Shown here: positions 46,478-56,200 of the stretch, one piece after another | Layout of the letters: each line of letters opens with the position of its first letter | Numbering within the stretch: the stretch's first letter is position 1 | NCBI RefSeq assembly: GCF_009649845.1 | Contig: NZ_WJIE01000005.1 | Coordinates: 787,981 to 851,980 of the forward strand | Length of the DNA stretch: 64,000 nt | DNA from: Polyangium spumosum | GTDB lineage: Bacteria; Myxococcota_A; Polyangia; Polyangiales; Polyangiaceae | Direction: 5' to 3' | Notes under the pieces: generated by a model | What the model saw: the letters and a program-made list of their open reading frames with translations, nothing else | Told to the model about the DNA's origin: nothing | Databases searched by the model: none | Program-made: the position numbers and the translations under genes

Positions 46478-47863
46478 ATGGTCAGCGGTCGTTACGGTCG
46501 GATCAGGCGTAGGGTTGCGTCCACGCTCGCGGCGCTGTTGACGCTCGCGGCGCCCTTCACCTTCGGCGAGGCGTTCGCCGCCGAGGAGGCCCCGGCGCCG
46601 AAGGCCGCGGAGCAACCCAAGAAGGCGGAGAAGGCGCCCGAGAAGCCCAAGAAAGCCGCCGCCGCGCCGAAGAAGCGCAAGGGCCGCCGCAAGCCGCCGC
46701 CGAAGCGCATGGTCGAGGCCACGCCGAAGACGGCCGCGTCGCAGAACAAGGCCGCGTCGACCAAGCGCAAACCGGAGAGCGCCACGAAGTTCGCCAAGCA
46801 AGAAAAAGGCGCGACCACGACCGCGGCCACGAAGGCGGCGAGCACGAAGGGCGCGACCACGACCGCGACCACGAAGAGCGCGGAGACGAAGAAGAAGGCC
46901 ACGGGCGCGGCGGGCGTGTCGCGCACGAAGAAGGCGAAGGCGCAAACGCCGAGCAAGAAGCGCAAGGGCACGAAGAAGGCGCAAGCCGAGGCCGAGCGTC
47001 CACCCTGCTTCGCGCCGGCGGTGTCCGTCGATCGGAACGGCCTCGAAGGCGAGGCGTTCTCGCTCGTCGACTGCAAGGGCAAGGTGCTCGATGACGCGCG
47101 CGCGCGTCTCAGCGTGCTCGCGCGCCCCTGGGGCACGCCGCGGCCCGAGCTGCCGAAGAAGCCCGAGCCGCGCGCGGGCAAGCAGGGGAAGGCGAGCTCG
47201 ACCAAGGGCAAAAAAGGTCAGGAAAAACAGGCGCGCGCAGAGCTCGCCTCCGGGGAGATCGCGCCGAACGTGCGCCTGCTCGATCCGGGGCTCCTGTCGC
47301 GGGTCGAGGCGATCGCGAAGCACTTCCCGGGCAAGGGCATCTCGCTCGTGAGCGGCTACCGCCCGAAGAGCCAGGGCAGCCTGCACCAGAGCGCGCGCGC
47401 GCTCGACCTGCGCGTCACGGGCGTGTCGAACGAGGAGGTCGTCGCGTTCTGCAAGACGATCACGGACACGGGCTGCGGCTACTACCCGAACAGCTCGTTC
47501 GTGCACGTGGACGTGCGCGCGCCGGGCACGGGGTCTGTGACCTGGATCGACGCGTCGGGCCCAGGAGAAGCGCCGCGTTACGTGAGCCAGTGGCCCCCGC
47601 CGCCCGAGCCGCCCGCGGACGCGACGACGACGTCGCCCGTCGACGAGGCCGACGCGGCGATGGAGGAGCAAACCAAGGAAGAGCCGGCCGCGAAGGAACA
47701 ACCGGCCGCGAAGGAACAACCGGCCCCGCTGAACCCCACGGCCAAACCGCCCGCCGAGAAGGACGAGGACGAGAAGGAAGCCGACCCGCGCGACCCCGTG
47801 CCTCCTCCGAAGAAGGCCGAGGCGCCGCCGCCCCCCGCGGCCGCCTCAGCGCCGACGCGATAA
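46478..47863 (+). CDS. DUF882/YcbK-like peptidase with Lys/Ala-rich linker
   Basis: 461 aa. Signal peptide in residues ~1-34 (LAALLTLAAPFTFGEAFAAEE). Residues ~35-180 are low-complexity Lys/Ala/Thr (histone-tail-like, probably disordered, may bind the wall or nucleic acid). Residues ~260-360 hold a DUF882/peptidase M15-like fold: SGYRPKSQGSLHQSARALDLR (His and Asp of the zinc site) and FVHVDVRAPG. The C-terminal ~90 residues are Pro/Glu-rich. Such domains cleave peptide cross-links in peptidoglycan. GGAGAG precedes the ATG. Confidence 0.8.
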   Translation: MVSGRYGRIRRRVASTLAALLTLAAPFTFGEAFAAEEAPAPKAAEQPKKAEKAPEKPKKAAAAPKKRKGRRKPPPKRMVEATPKTAASQNKAASTKRKPESATKFAKQEKGATTTAATKAASTKGATTTATTKSAETKKKATGAAGVSRTKKAKAQTPSKKRKGTKKAQAEAERPPCFAPAVSVDRNGLEGEAFSLVDCKGKVLDDARARLSVLARPWGTPRPELPKKPEPRAGKQGKASSTKGKKGQEKQARAELASGEIAPNVRLLDPGLLSRVEAIAKHFPGKGISLVSGYRPKSQGSLHQSARALDLRVTGVSNEEVVAFCKTITDTGCGYYPNSSFVHVDVRAPGTGSVTWIDASGPGEAPRYVSQWPPPPEPPADATTTSPVDEADAAMEEQTKEEPAAKEQPAAKEQPAPLNPTAKPPAEKDEDEKEADPRDPVPPPKKAEAPPPPAAASAPTR

Positions 47864-47874
47864 CATCCCGTGCT

Positions 47875-48306
47875 TCACGGCGCGGGCGCCTCGACCGGGA
47901 ACCGGATCTGCGCCAGCACCGAGAGTTTGTCCGGCGCCGCGATGGCCTTGCCGCCGAGCGCGCGCGCCACGCACGTCGCCGCGTCCCCCTTCGCCGCGGG
48001 ATCGCGGATCACGCCCTGCTCGACGCGGAACGCGACGTCCAGCGCCTCGCCGCGTCTCCCTGCCTCGACGACGTCCGGGCAGAGCTCGACCGCGGCGTGC
48101 AGGGCCGCGCCGAGCACCGGGACGAGCGGATCGATGTTCGTCCCTTTGGTCACGGCGACGGCGATCTCATAGTCCGGCATTCCGCGCTTCGTCGCCATCC
48201 GGAGCCCGACCGGCTCGCCGTACTCGATTTCGGGCGCGGCCGGCTCCGAGCGGCACGCGCTGCCGAGCAGGCCCGCCGCCAGGAGAAAGCCGAACATCTT
48301 CTTCAT
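47875..48306 (-). CDS. Small lipoprotein of unknown function
   Basis: 143 aa. The ATG at 48306 gives MKKMFGFLLAAGLLGSAC with a lipobox at residue 18. The rest is alpha/beta (YEIAVAVTKGTNIDPLVPVLGAALHAAVELCPDVV) with two Cys (CPDVV, TCVARAL) that may form a disulfide. No family recognised. Convergent with the peptidase gene (11-base gap). Confidence 0.65.
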   Translation of the reverse strand: MKKMFGFLLAAGLLGSACRSEPAAPEIEYGEPVGLRMATKRGMPDYEIAVAVTKGTNIDPLVPVLGAALHAAVELCPDVVEAGRRGEALDVAFRVEQGVIRDPAAKGDAATCVARALGGKAIAAPDKLSVLAQIRFPVEAPAP

Positions 48307-48351
48307 GCCCCGCACATAACACGGACGGCGGCCTCCCCGGGACGCGCGGAC

Positions 48352-48933
48352 TCAAGCCGAACGATGTTCGAGCGAGGACGGGCCGGCGGGCGCGGCGACG
48401 ACCTCGACGAACGCGCGCTCGAACTCGTCGATCAATGGATGCGGCGGCAGGCGGACGATGCGCTCGCGTATGGCGCGAAAGCCGGCGATCTGCGTGTCGC
48501 GGCCGCGGCGGAACATCGGCCAGGGGTCGCCGTGTGTCGTCGCGCAGACGACGATCGATTGGAAGTTGTCGATCTTGTCGGCAATGGTGATGGCCTGGGC
48601 GTCCCAGGGGTTCTTCATGAATTGCTCGAGATAACGCTGCTTGCGCTCCTCCCAGGCGTGGGACTTCGCCGGCTCGGTCACGGCGAGCACGAGATCGGCG
48701 ACGCGGCGCCCGAAGAGCCGCGTGATGTCCTCGGCCGTCGCGCCGGTGTCCTCGATGGCGTCGTGCAGCGCCCCCGCCGCGATGACCTCTTCATCGAAGC
48801 CATGCTTGGCGAGCAGCACCGCGACGCCGGCCAGATGGCTCATGTACGGCACGTCGACGCCGGGGTACTTGCGCTTCTGTCCCCGATGCCAAACCGCCGC
48901 CTGATCGAGCGCTCGCTTGAGGAGGGGCGTCAT
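48352..48933 (-). CDS. Small alarmone hydrolase-like HD-domain protein
   Basis: 193 aa. Its motifs match the hydrolase half of SpoT/Rel and MESH1: H16 (VWHRGQKRK), His33 (PYMSHL), HD at 57-58 followed by ED at 61-62 (ALHDAIEDT), and ADKIDN near 117. There is no synthetase domain, TGS or ACT domain, so it is a stand-alone hydrolase of (p)ppGpp or related nucleotides rather than a Rel protein. Transcribed alone. Confidence 0.8.
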   Translation of the reverse strand: MTPLLKRALDQAAVWHRGQKRKYPGVDVPYMSHLAGVAVLLAKHGFDEEVIAAGALHDAIEDTGATAEDITRLFGRRVADLVLAVTEPAKSHAWEERKQRYLEQFMKNPWDAQAITIADKIDNFQSIVVCATTHGDPWPMFRRGRDTQIAGFRAIRERIVRLPPHPLIDEFERAFVEVVAAPAGPSSLEHRSA

Positions 48934-49111
48934 GCCTGGAATCTAGTGCCCAAGAGGCGCCTCGGCGAGCGCCGCGAGCGCACGTCGCGAGAACTTCCTC
49001 GTTTTGTCAAGTCAGGGCGAAGCCTGCGCGCCCGCTTCCGGCGCCCGAGCCCGCTTTGCCGGAAGCGCCGCGCATCCACGGCCGACGCTGGGGGCGTGGT
49101 AAGGTGGGCTC

Positions 49112-49876
49112 ATGCGAGCCGCGACCGCAGAGGTGCTTCCCAAGGAGCCGATGACGCTCGACGAGTGGGCGGACCTCGACGAGGACGAGCCGGGAGAGCT
49201 CGTCGATGGGCAGCTCACGGAGGAGGAAGTGCCAAACAACGCCCACGAGCTCGTCGTCGCGTGGTTCATCTGGGCGCTGCGCACGTGGGCCATGCCGCGG
49301 CGGGCCCTGGTGTTCGGCTCGGAGCACAAGCTGGGCGTGTCCGAGACGCGAGGCCGCAAGCCCGACGTGTGCATGTACGCGCCCGGCGAGCGCCTCGGTC
49401 CGCGCGCTTCGCTCTCGCGGAAGCCGCCCCTGATGATCCTCGAGGTCATCTCCATGCGCGGCCGCGACGTGCGGCGCGATCGAATGGACAAGGCGAACGA
49501 GTACGCTCGCTTCGGCGTGCGCTGGTACTGGCTGCTCGATCCCGAGTCGCGCGTGCTGGAGATGTGGGAGCTCGGCGCCGACGGGCGCTACGTGCGCGCG
49601 CTCGTCGCGAGCGACGGAACCGTCGAAGCGCCGGCCTTTGATGGGCTCACGCTGGATCTCGACGCGCTCTGGCGCGAACGGGACGCGTGCCTGCCAGACG
49701 AAGAGGACGACGAGACCAGCGGCGAATACCCGATGCTCGACGCGAGCGGCGCCATCAAACACGCAGGAGCAAAGCCTCGCACGCCTCCCCCGTCGCCCGC
49801 CCGATCGCCGTCGCGTAAAGCGACACCTGCCGCCGATAGACCGGCCCCGCGCGGTCGATCTCGCGGTCGGTCTTGA
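49112..49876 (+). CDS. Uma2-family putative endonuclease with long 3' overlap
   Basis: 254 aa. The first ~200 residues fit the Uma2/DUF820 restriction-endonuclease-like fold: ELVDGQL, KPDVCMYAPGE (first acidic catalytic residue) and LMILEVIS (second). Uma2 proteins are usually near 190 aa. The C-terminal ~40 residues are Pro/Ser/Arg-rich and are read from DNA that also encodes the end of addA on the other strand (122-base overlap), so the stop has probably moved downstream. Common in multiple copies in cyanobacteria and myxobacteria; role unknown. Confidence 0.8.
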   Translation: MRAATAEVLPKEPMTLDEWADLDEDEPGELVDGQLTEEEVPNNAHELVVAWFIWALRTWAMPRRALVFGSEHKLGVSETRGRKPDVCMYAPGERLGPRASLSRKPPLMILEVISMRGRDVRRDRMDKANEYARFGVRWYWLLDPESRVLEMWELGADGRYVRALVASDGTVEAPAFDGLTLDLDALWRERDACLPDEEDDETSGEYPMLDASGAIKHAGAKPRTPPPSPARSPSRKATPAADRPAPRGRSRGRS

Positions 49877-52800
49877 AATCGACCACCGTCCAGCCGCTCG
49901 GCTCGCGAAACGCGAGGTCGACGATGCCCTCGATCAACGTCCCGTCCTCGGCCCTCAGGCAAAGCGGCGTCTCCCGCCGACATTCGCCGCGCGCATCGGC
50001 CGCGCGCGCCCTCTCGATCACCGGATGCGCGAGCGCACGGACGACCGAGCGCACCGCCGCCGCCTCCTCGGCCTCCGTCGCGCCGAAGAGCCGACCCGCG
50101 AGCGCCGCCGCCCCCTCCACCACGCCACGATCGGCCGAGAGCGGGACCTGCGCGAGCACGGCATGCACGAGCTCGCCGAAACGCGCGCCCCCCGGACGAC
50201 CCGCCTCGCGACCCACGTCGACGATCGGCACGTCGAGCGCGGGCGCCTCCGTGGAGGTCTCCGCCCGCTCCGTGACCGTCTGGATCGTGTAAAGCGCACG
50301 CGCGCCGCGCTCGCGATCGGCCGCGCGTTCGCGCGCCCAGCGGCGGTACGTCTCCAGGTCCTCTTCCACGCGGCCGACGGGCGCGTCCTTGCGGAGCATG
50401 TCGTCGCGGCGCACGCCGAACGCAGGCTCGCGCTCGAGGTCGAGGCGCGTCACGTCCCACCACACGACCGCGTGACCCCCGGGCAAACGATATCCGCCCG
50501 CGCGGACCGTCTCCGGCCCCGGCGTGGCGCCCGGCGGCCGCGAGAGGACCGTGTCCTCGCCGAACGACGGGCAACCAGGCGCCACATCGGGCGAAGGCCG
50601 CGCGCCCGATGGAGGCGCGATCGCCGCGTGGATCGGGCCGATCCACGACTGCTCGGGGAAACGCGGGGCGTCGCCGACGGCAGGCACGACGACGAGGTCG
50701 CGCGCGCGCGTCGCCGCCACATACACGAGCCTCGTGCCCTCGGCCTCGTCGCGGCGCATTTCGAGCGCCTCGTACTCCACGAGATCCCAGGGCGCGACGC
50801 TGCCGAGGCGGAGCGCGCAGAGCGAACGCGAGGCGTCGACGTAGCGGCTCACGGCTTGCGCGCCGAGGCGCGCGGTGACGTCGGCGAGCACGACGACCGG
50901 GAACTCGAGGCCCTTCGCGCGATGCGCCGTCATGATCCGCACGCCGTCGCCGCCCTCTTCGAGGACCGGCGCTTCGGGCGCGCGGCCCCGCTCGGCGTCC
51001 TCTTCGAGGTGCTCGACGAACGCGCGGAACGACGTGCCACCCGAGGCCTCGTACGCGCGGCCGAGCTCGGCGATGTGCAGGACGTTCGCGAGGGCGCGTT
51101 CACCCGAGGGGCGCAGGGCGAAGCCCACGCAGGCGCGCGTGGCGTCGCAGAGCTCGGCGACCGTGCTCTCGATGGGGCGCGCGTTTCGACCGGCTGCGAG
51201 CCTCGCGAGCAGCGAGAGCGCGGCGCCGATCGGGGCGAGGTGCGGCGGGAGCGGGGCCTCGGGGATCTTTTGAGGTGAAAGCTTTCCGTAGGTGAAGCGG
51301 TACTCGAGCAGCGCCTCGTCGCCGACGGCGAAGAGCGAGCCGCGCAGCGTGGCGAAGACGGCGAGCTCGTCGTCCGGCCTCTCGATCGCGCGCAGCGCCG
51401 CGAGCATGGTCTCGACCTCCTCGCGGGCGTAAAACGATTTGCCGCCGACGAGCACGTGCGGGATCCCGCGCGCCTCGAGGGCCTCGACGTAGGCGCGCGT
51501 GACGTCCTCGCCGTGGCTCTCGAAGCGGCGGAAGACGAGGCAGATGTGGCGCGGCGCGAGGGGGACGAGCTCGCCTGGTTGATCGCGCTCGGTCACCTTC
51601 CAGCCGCTCTCGTGGAGGAGCCAGTCGAGGTACGCGCCCACGGCGGACGGCACGCTCTCGGCGACCGCGGCCGAGGTGAGCCGCTGCTGGCCGTACGGCT
51701 GGGGCACGGGCACGCACACGATCGACGGCTGCCCCTCGATGGGCTTTCGCGCGGGCCGGAGCGGCACGTAACGCGCGGAGAGCGCCGCGCGATCGCCCAC
51801 CATGACGGGCGCGAACGCCGCGTTCACGAGCCGCTGGATGTCGGGGACCGATCGGAAGCTCGTGCTGAGCTCCACGAAGAGCGCGCCACGCGTGACGACG
51901 AGCTCCTTGACCTCCTCGTAGACCGAGAGGTCGGCCCTGCGAAAGCGGTAGATCGCCTGCTTCGGATCCCCGACGAGGAAGAGTTTTCCTGGGACGGGCT
52001 GGACGTCGCGATAGGCGCGGACGCTCGGATCGTCGGCCGCGAGCAGCATGAGGAGCTCGGCCTGGAGGGGGTCGGTGTCCTGGAACTCGTCGACGAAGAT
52101 GCAGCGGTAACGCGACTGGAAGGCGCGGCGCACCTCGCCCTGATCCCGCACGAGGTCGCGCGTGCAGACGAGCAGGTCCTCGAAGTCGAGCGCGCCCACC
52201 TCGGCCTTGCGCGCCTGGTAGGTCGCGACGAGCGCGCCGAGCTCCTCCTGCAGGAGCGCCGCGAGATCGCCGTCGGCCGCGCGCTGGAACGCCTCGAGCG
52301 AGGCGGCGAGCGCCGCGTGTGCCTTGAGCAGATCGGCCCGCGTCGTGTGCGCGCCGTAGCGTGAACCCGCGCCGCGGCGCGGGCGCATGAAGTCGCGTTG
52401 TCGGCAGAGGGCGCAGAGCTCGGCCTCGATCTCGTCGCGGTCCCAGCGGTGCTCGCCCTCGGCCCGGAGGCGCCGGACGAGCACGCGCGCCGGCTCGGTG
52501 TCGCGGTGCAGCGGATCGTTTCCGTGGAGCGCGCCCTCGCTCGCCTCGGCGAAGGCCGACATCTCCGCGAGGATCGCGTCGATGGCGCGGTCGCGATCGA
52601 AGGGCGGGCGCCTCCAGCGCGCCGTGAAATGACGCCAGGCGATGAGCTCCTGTCCAGCGCGGCGCAGCCGCTCGATCGGCCCGGGGCCGTGCTCTCGCCT
52701 GCGCAGGAGCCTTCGAACACCCTCGGGCGGGCGACCGAGGATCTGCTCGAGCCACCGGCTGAACGCCTCGCCGTAGCGACGATCCGCCTCGGCCTCGGTC

Positions 52801-53222
52801 ATCACGCGGAACGCCGGATCGACGCCCGCCTCCACCGGGCGCTCGCGCAAGAGGTCCGCGCAGAACCCGTGGATCGTGCTGATCCGCGCCTCTTCGAGGT
52901 GCGCGAGCGCCCGCTCCAGGTTCGCGCGTGGCCCCTCGTCGGAGGCGAACCTGCGCGCGCGCTCGATCCCGCTGCGAAGCCTGAGCTTGAGCTCGCCGGC
53001 GGCCTTCTCGGTGAAGGTGACCGCGACGATCTCCTCGATCTCCGCGCGCCCCTCGGCGAGCACGGCGACCATGCGGAGCACGAGCTCGGTCGTCTTGCCC
53101 GTGCCCGCCGCGGCCTCGACGATCATCGTGCTGCCGAGCGCGCCGCGGATGAGCGCGCGCGCCTCGGCGTCCGCGAGCCCCTCGGCGCGCGTGGATTCGA
53201 AGGGGACGACCTCTCCCGTCAC
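49755..53222 (-). CDS. addA: UvrD-type helicase-nuclease, AddA/RecB-like
   Basis: 1155 aa from GTG. Walker A AAAGTGKTT at ~37-45 and the SF1A motifs VTFTEKAA, VDEFQDTD, TRLVYVAATRARD and MTAHRAKGLEFPVVVL are present. A C-terminal PD-(D/E)xK nuclease is intact: GIVDLAF with Asp1102, VVDFKTD with Asp1115 and Lys1117, then Q1132 and Y1136. Together with AddB it resects double-strand breaks for homologous recombination. GTGA overlap with addB shows coupled translation. Confidence 0.9.
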   Translation of the reverse strand: MTGEVVPFESTRAEGLADAEARALIRGALGSTMIVEAAAGTGKTTELVLRMVAVLAEGRAEIEEIVAVTFTEKAAGELKLRLRSGIERARRFASDEGPRANLERALAHLEEARISTIHGFCADLLRERPVEAGVDPAFRVMTEAEADRRYGEAFSRWLEQILGRPPEGVRRLLRRREHGPGPIERLRRAGQELIAWRHFTARWRRPPFDRDRAIDAILAEMSAFAEASEGALHGNDPLHRDTEPARVLVRRLRAEGEHRWDRDEIEAELCALCRQRDFMRPRRGAGSRYGAHTTRADLLKAHAALAASLEAFQRAADGDLAALLQEELGALVATYQARKAEVGALDFEDLLVCTRDLVRDQGEVRRAFQSRYRCIFVDEFQDTDPLQAELLMLLAADDPSVRAYRDVQPVPGKLFLVGDPKQAIYRFRRADLSVYEEVKELVVTRGALFVELSTSFRSVPDIQRLVNAAFAPVMVGDRAALSARYVPLRPARKPIEGQPSIVCVPVPQPYGQQRLTSAAVAESVPSAVGAYLDWLLHESGWKVTERDQPGELVPLAPRHICLVFRRFESHGEDVTRAYVEALEARGIPHVLVGGKSFYAREEVETMLAALRAIERPDDELAVFATLRGSLFAVGDEALLEYRFTYGKLSPQKIPEAPLPPHLAPIGAALSLLARLAAGRNARPIESTVAELCDATRACVGFALRPSGERALANVLHIAELGRAYEASGGTSFRAFVEHLEEDAERGRAPEAPVLEEGGDGVRIMTAHRAKGLEFPVVVLADVTARLGAQAVSRYVDASRSLCALRLGSVAPWDLVEYEALEMRRDEAEGTRLVYVAATRARDLVVVPAVGDAPRFPEQSWIGPIHAAIAPPSGARPSPDVAPGCPSFGEDTVLSRPPGATPGPETVRAGGYRLPGGHAVVWWDVTRLDLEREPAFGVRRDDMLRKDAPVGRVEEDLETYRRWARERAADRERGARALYTIQTVTERAETSTEAPALDVPIVDVGREAGRPGGARFGELVHAVLAQVPLSADRGVVEGAAALAGRLFGATEAEEAAAVRSVVRALAHPVIERARAADARGECRRETPLCLRAEDGTLIEGIVDLAFREPSGWTVVDFKTDREIDRAGPVYRRQVSLYATAIGRATGEACEALLLRV

Positions 53223-56200
53223 GGATCACCTCGGAGCGCCCGCAGCCGCGAAAAGAGCGCGCCGCCGTCGAGCGAAGCCTCGTCCTTGCGCGCCGCGCGC
53301 CTCTCCTCGTGCGGCCCGCACACGAGCCTGTAGCCGCACGTGTCACACGCGCCCGGCCGCGGCGCCGGCGGGAAAAACCCTTTGTCGATCGCCTCGTCGA
53401 CGAGCTCGAGCACCACGATCGCCTTCGCGCGCGCCGCCTCGTCGAGCTCGATCACGTGCTCGGCGTATCCGCCGCGCGTGGTGCAGAACGACAGACTCGC
53501 GTCCTCCACCGGCTCCTTCCACACCGCCTCGTACGCGAGCCCGTACAGCACCGGCTGCAGCACCTCACCGCCGCCGATCACGAGCCCGGGTTTGGCGAAG
53601 TTCGCCCCCGTCTTCACGTCGGTGACGCGCGCGTGCCCCGTCGCCGCGTGCCGCTCGACCACGTCGATCGCGCCGTGCAGCAGGAACCGCCCGTCGATGA
53701 GCGCAGCCTCGGCCACGCTGCGAGGATCCTCGTGCTCGTGCGGCGGCAGCCCGAAGGCGAGGTCATAACGCACCGGCCAGACGAGCCAGCTCTGATCGGC
53801 CACGCGCGCGAGCCACGCATGAAGCTCCACCCGCGCGCGCTCGATCTCGTCGCGGAACACGCTCTCCACGGGCGGCAGCGTGCGCTCCTCGTGCTCGCGC
53901 GCCGCCGCGTCGAGCCGCTCGTCGAGCACGGCCTCGGCCCGCGACAAACCCTCCGGTCCAAACGGCAGCGACCCTTCCCGCTCCAGCGCCGCGAGCGTCT
54001 CGGCCTGCACGCGGTGGAAGAGCACGCCGCGCGAGATCGGATCGAGCCTGTCGGGCGAGCCTCGCCGCTCGCGCGCCGGCAGCCTGTGGATCGCCGCGAG
54101 CAAGAACCGGTACGGGCACGCCGCGAACTTCTCGAGCGCCGTCACCGCATACGGCCGCGCGCAGAGCCGGCTCGCCGTGAGCATCGCCGCCGTCGCCGCC
54201 GTCTTCCGCACGATGCCGTCGTGGTGCGTGACGGGTTTGTCCCACCGCGCCGAGCGTGCCCGGAGCGATCGCGCGAGGTGCGGGTTCAGGTCGAGCAGAT
54301 ACTGCGCGCGCCCCGCCGCGTCGGCTTGCTCGCCTCCATGCAGCAGGCGCCCCAGCATCGCGAGGTCGTGCTCGGCGTCGTCGATCGCGTCCTCGGGCTG
54401 CGCGGGCGCGGGCCACGCGAGGCGCGCGCCCGACGCGCTCGCGGCCTCCCTCTCGAGCGCGTCGTGATCGGGCAGGGTCCCCGTCGTCGCGCGCCGCACG
54501 TCGAGCCCGTAAAACGAAGGCACGCGTGGCCTGCCCGCGGCCACCTCGACGCGTGGATAGGACAGGTGCACCCGCTCCCGCGCGGCGCCCACCGACAAAC
54601 GCAGGAGCAGCCGCTCGTTCCGGCTCCGATCGGCCTGCGTCCGGAGCGCCTTCGAGATCACCCGCCGGTCCAGGTCGAGCAGGATCGGGTCCTCGCGCGG
54701 CGCCTCCGGGAAGAGGCGCTCGGCGAGGCCGGGGACGAACACCACCGCGAACGATCGACCTCGCGCGAGCTCGGGCGTCCCCACGAACACCGCGCCGTAC
54801 CGCCTCCCCGACGGCGGCGTGATCCGCGCGCCGAGCCGTCCGTCGAGCACGCGCCGCACCTCGTCGAACGACACCGCGGGCAGCTCCGCCATCGGCGCGA
54901 GCTCGGCGAGCGCGGCGAGCACGTCCTCGGGCTCGTCCAGCGCCATGCCCGCGAGCTTGCCGAGCTCCTCGATCCACACGCCCCAGCTCCCGCGCTCCGG
55001 CAGCGCCGCGAGCGCCTCGACGAGCGGCAATGCGAACCGCTTGAGCTCCGAGAGCGCCTCGATCTCGCGCTCCACGGTCTCGATCCGCGGCGAGCTCGGA
55101 TCTCGCCGCCGGAGCAGCGCGAGCTCTCGATCGAAGGCGCGCCCGAGCGCCACGAGCCGCTCGGCCCAGCGCTCCTTTCGCCCGACGATCGAGGCCTTCG
55201 TGAGCAGACGCTCCCATCCGATCGGCGCGGATCGCGAGGGCACACGCGCGCCCTCTCGGGCCTGCGCCTGCTCCCTTCGCATCCGCTTCGCCGTTGGTTC
55301 ACCTTCGAGCAGCGCGCCGAAGAGATCCGCCCGCGGCAGGTCCGAGCGCGGCGCGGCCTCTGCCGTCGTGATCTCCTTCGGCATCGGCGCGAGCGACAGG
55401 TACTCCGCGAACCGCCGAGGGGAGAGATCCTCGGCGCGGCAGGCGAGCAGCGCCAGGAACGCGCGCCCCGAAGGATCCGGCCGCGCCGCTCCGATCGCGA
55501 GATGCGCGGGGATCTTCGCGCGACGCAGCGCGCTCTCGAGCAGCGCCGCGTACGTGTCGGGCGCGCGCAAGAACACCGCGATGTCGTCGAAAGGCACGCC
55601 CCGCCGCGCCTCCGCGAGGATCCGCCGCGTGATCTCCACGCACTCGCGACCCTCACCCGGCGCCGAGAAAAACGACACGTCCTCGCCCGCCTCCGCGGCC
55701 GAGAGCTCCGCCGCGGCGAACAGGTATTGATGCAGCCGCGACAGGGACGAATGTGATCGCTCGCTCCGATCCGTGATCACCTCGCTCGCGAGCGACGCGA
55801 GCACCTCGACGGCTCGATCATCCCCCGTCGGCGCCGTGGCGAACGCGACCTCCGCCGCGGCCACGATCTCCGCGACGAACCTCTCCTCGAGCCTCGACGC
55901 GATCGGCACGTCGAGCAGGAGCAGCCGCGCCCTTCGGATCTCGCTCGCCTCGCGCACCGCCGCCGTCGCCGCGGCGAGCACCTCCGCGCGGTCGGCGATC
56001 CGCGCCCGCTCCCGCTGCTCGTCGTACCTGCGCGCGAGCTCCCGCAGATCGCGACTTCGTGGATCGTCCCCTCGGATCTCCTCGGGACCGATGCCCTCCA
56101 CGCGCAGCTCGCTCAGCGTCGCGGCCAGTGTGCCCGCGAAGCTCGGCGTCCGCGCGACCGGCGCGAAATAGCCGAGCGCGCCCTCTTCGAGCGCGCTCGC

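Noticed and set aside
46024..46512. A 162-codon plus-strand frame in the intergenic region before the DUF882-like gene
   Set aside because: It has no ribosome-binding site, no recognisable motif and overlaps the start of the well-supported downstream gene in another frame.
49005..49010. TTGACA upstream of the alarmone-hydrolase gene as a promoter
   Set aside because: No acceptable -10 hexamer lies 16-18 bases downstream.
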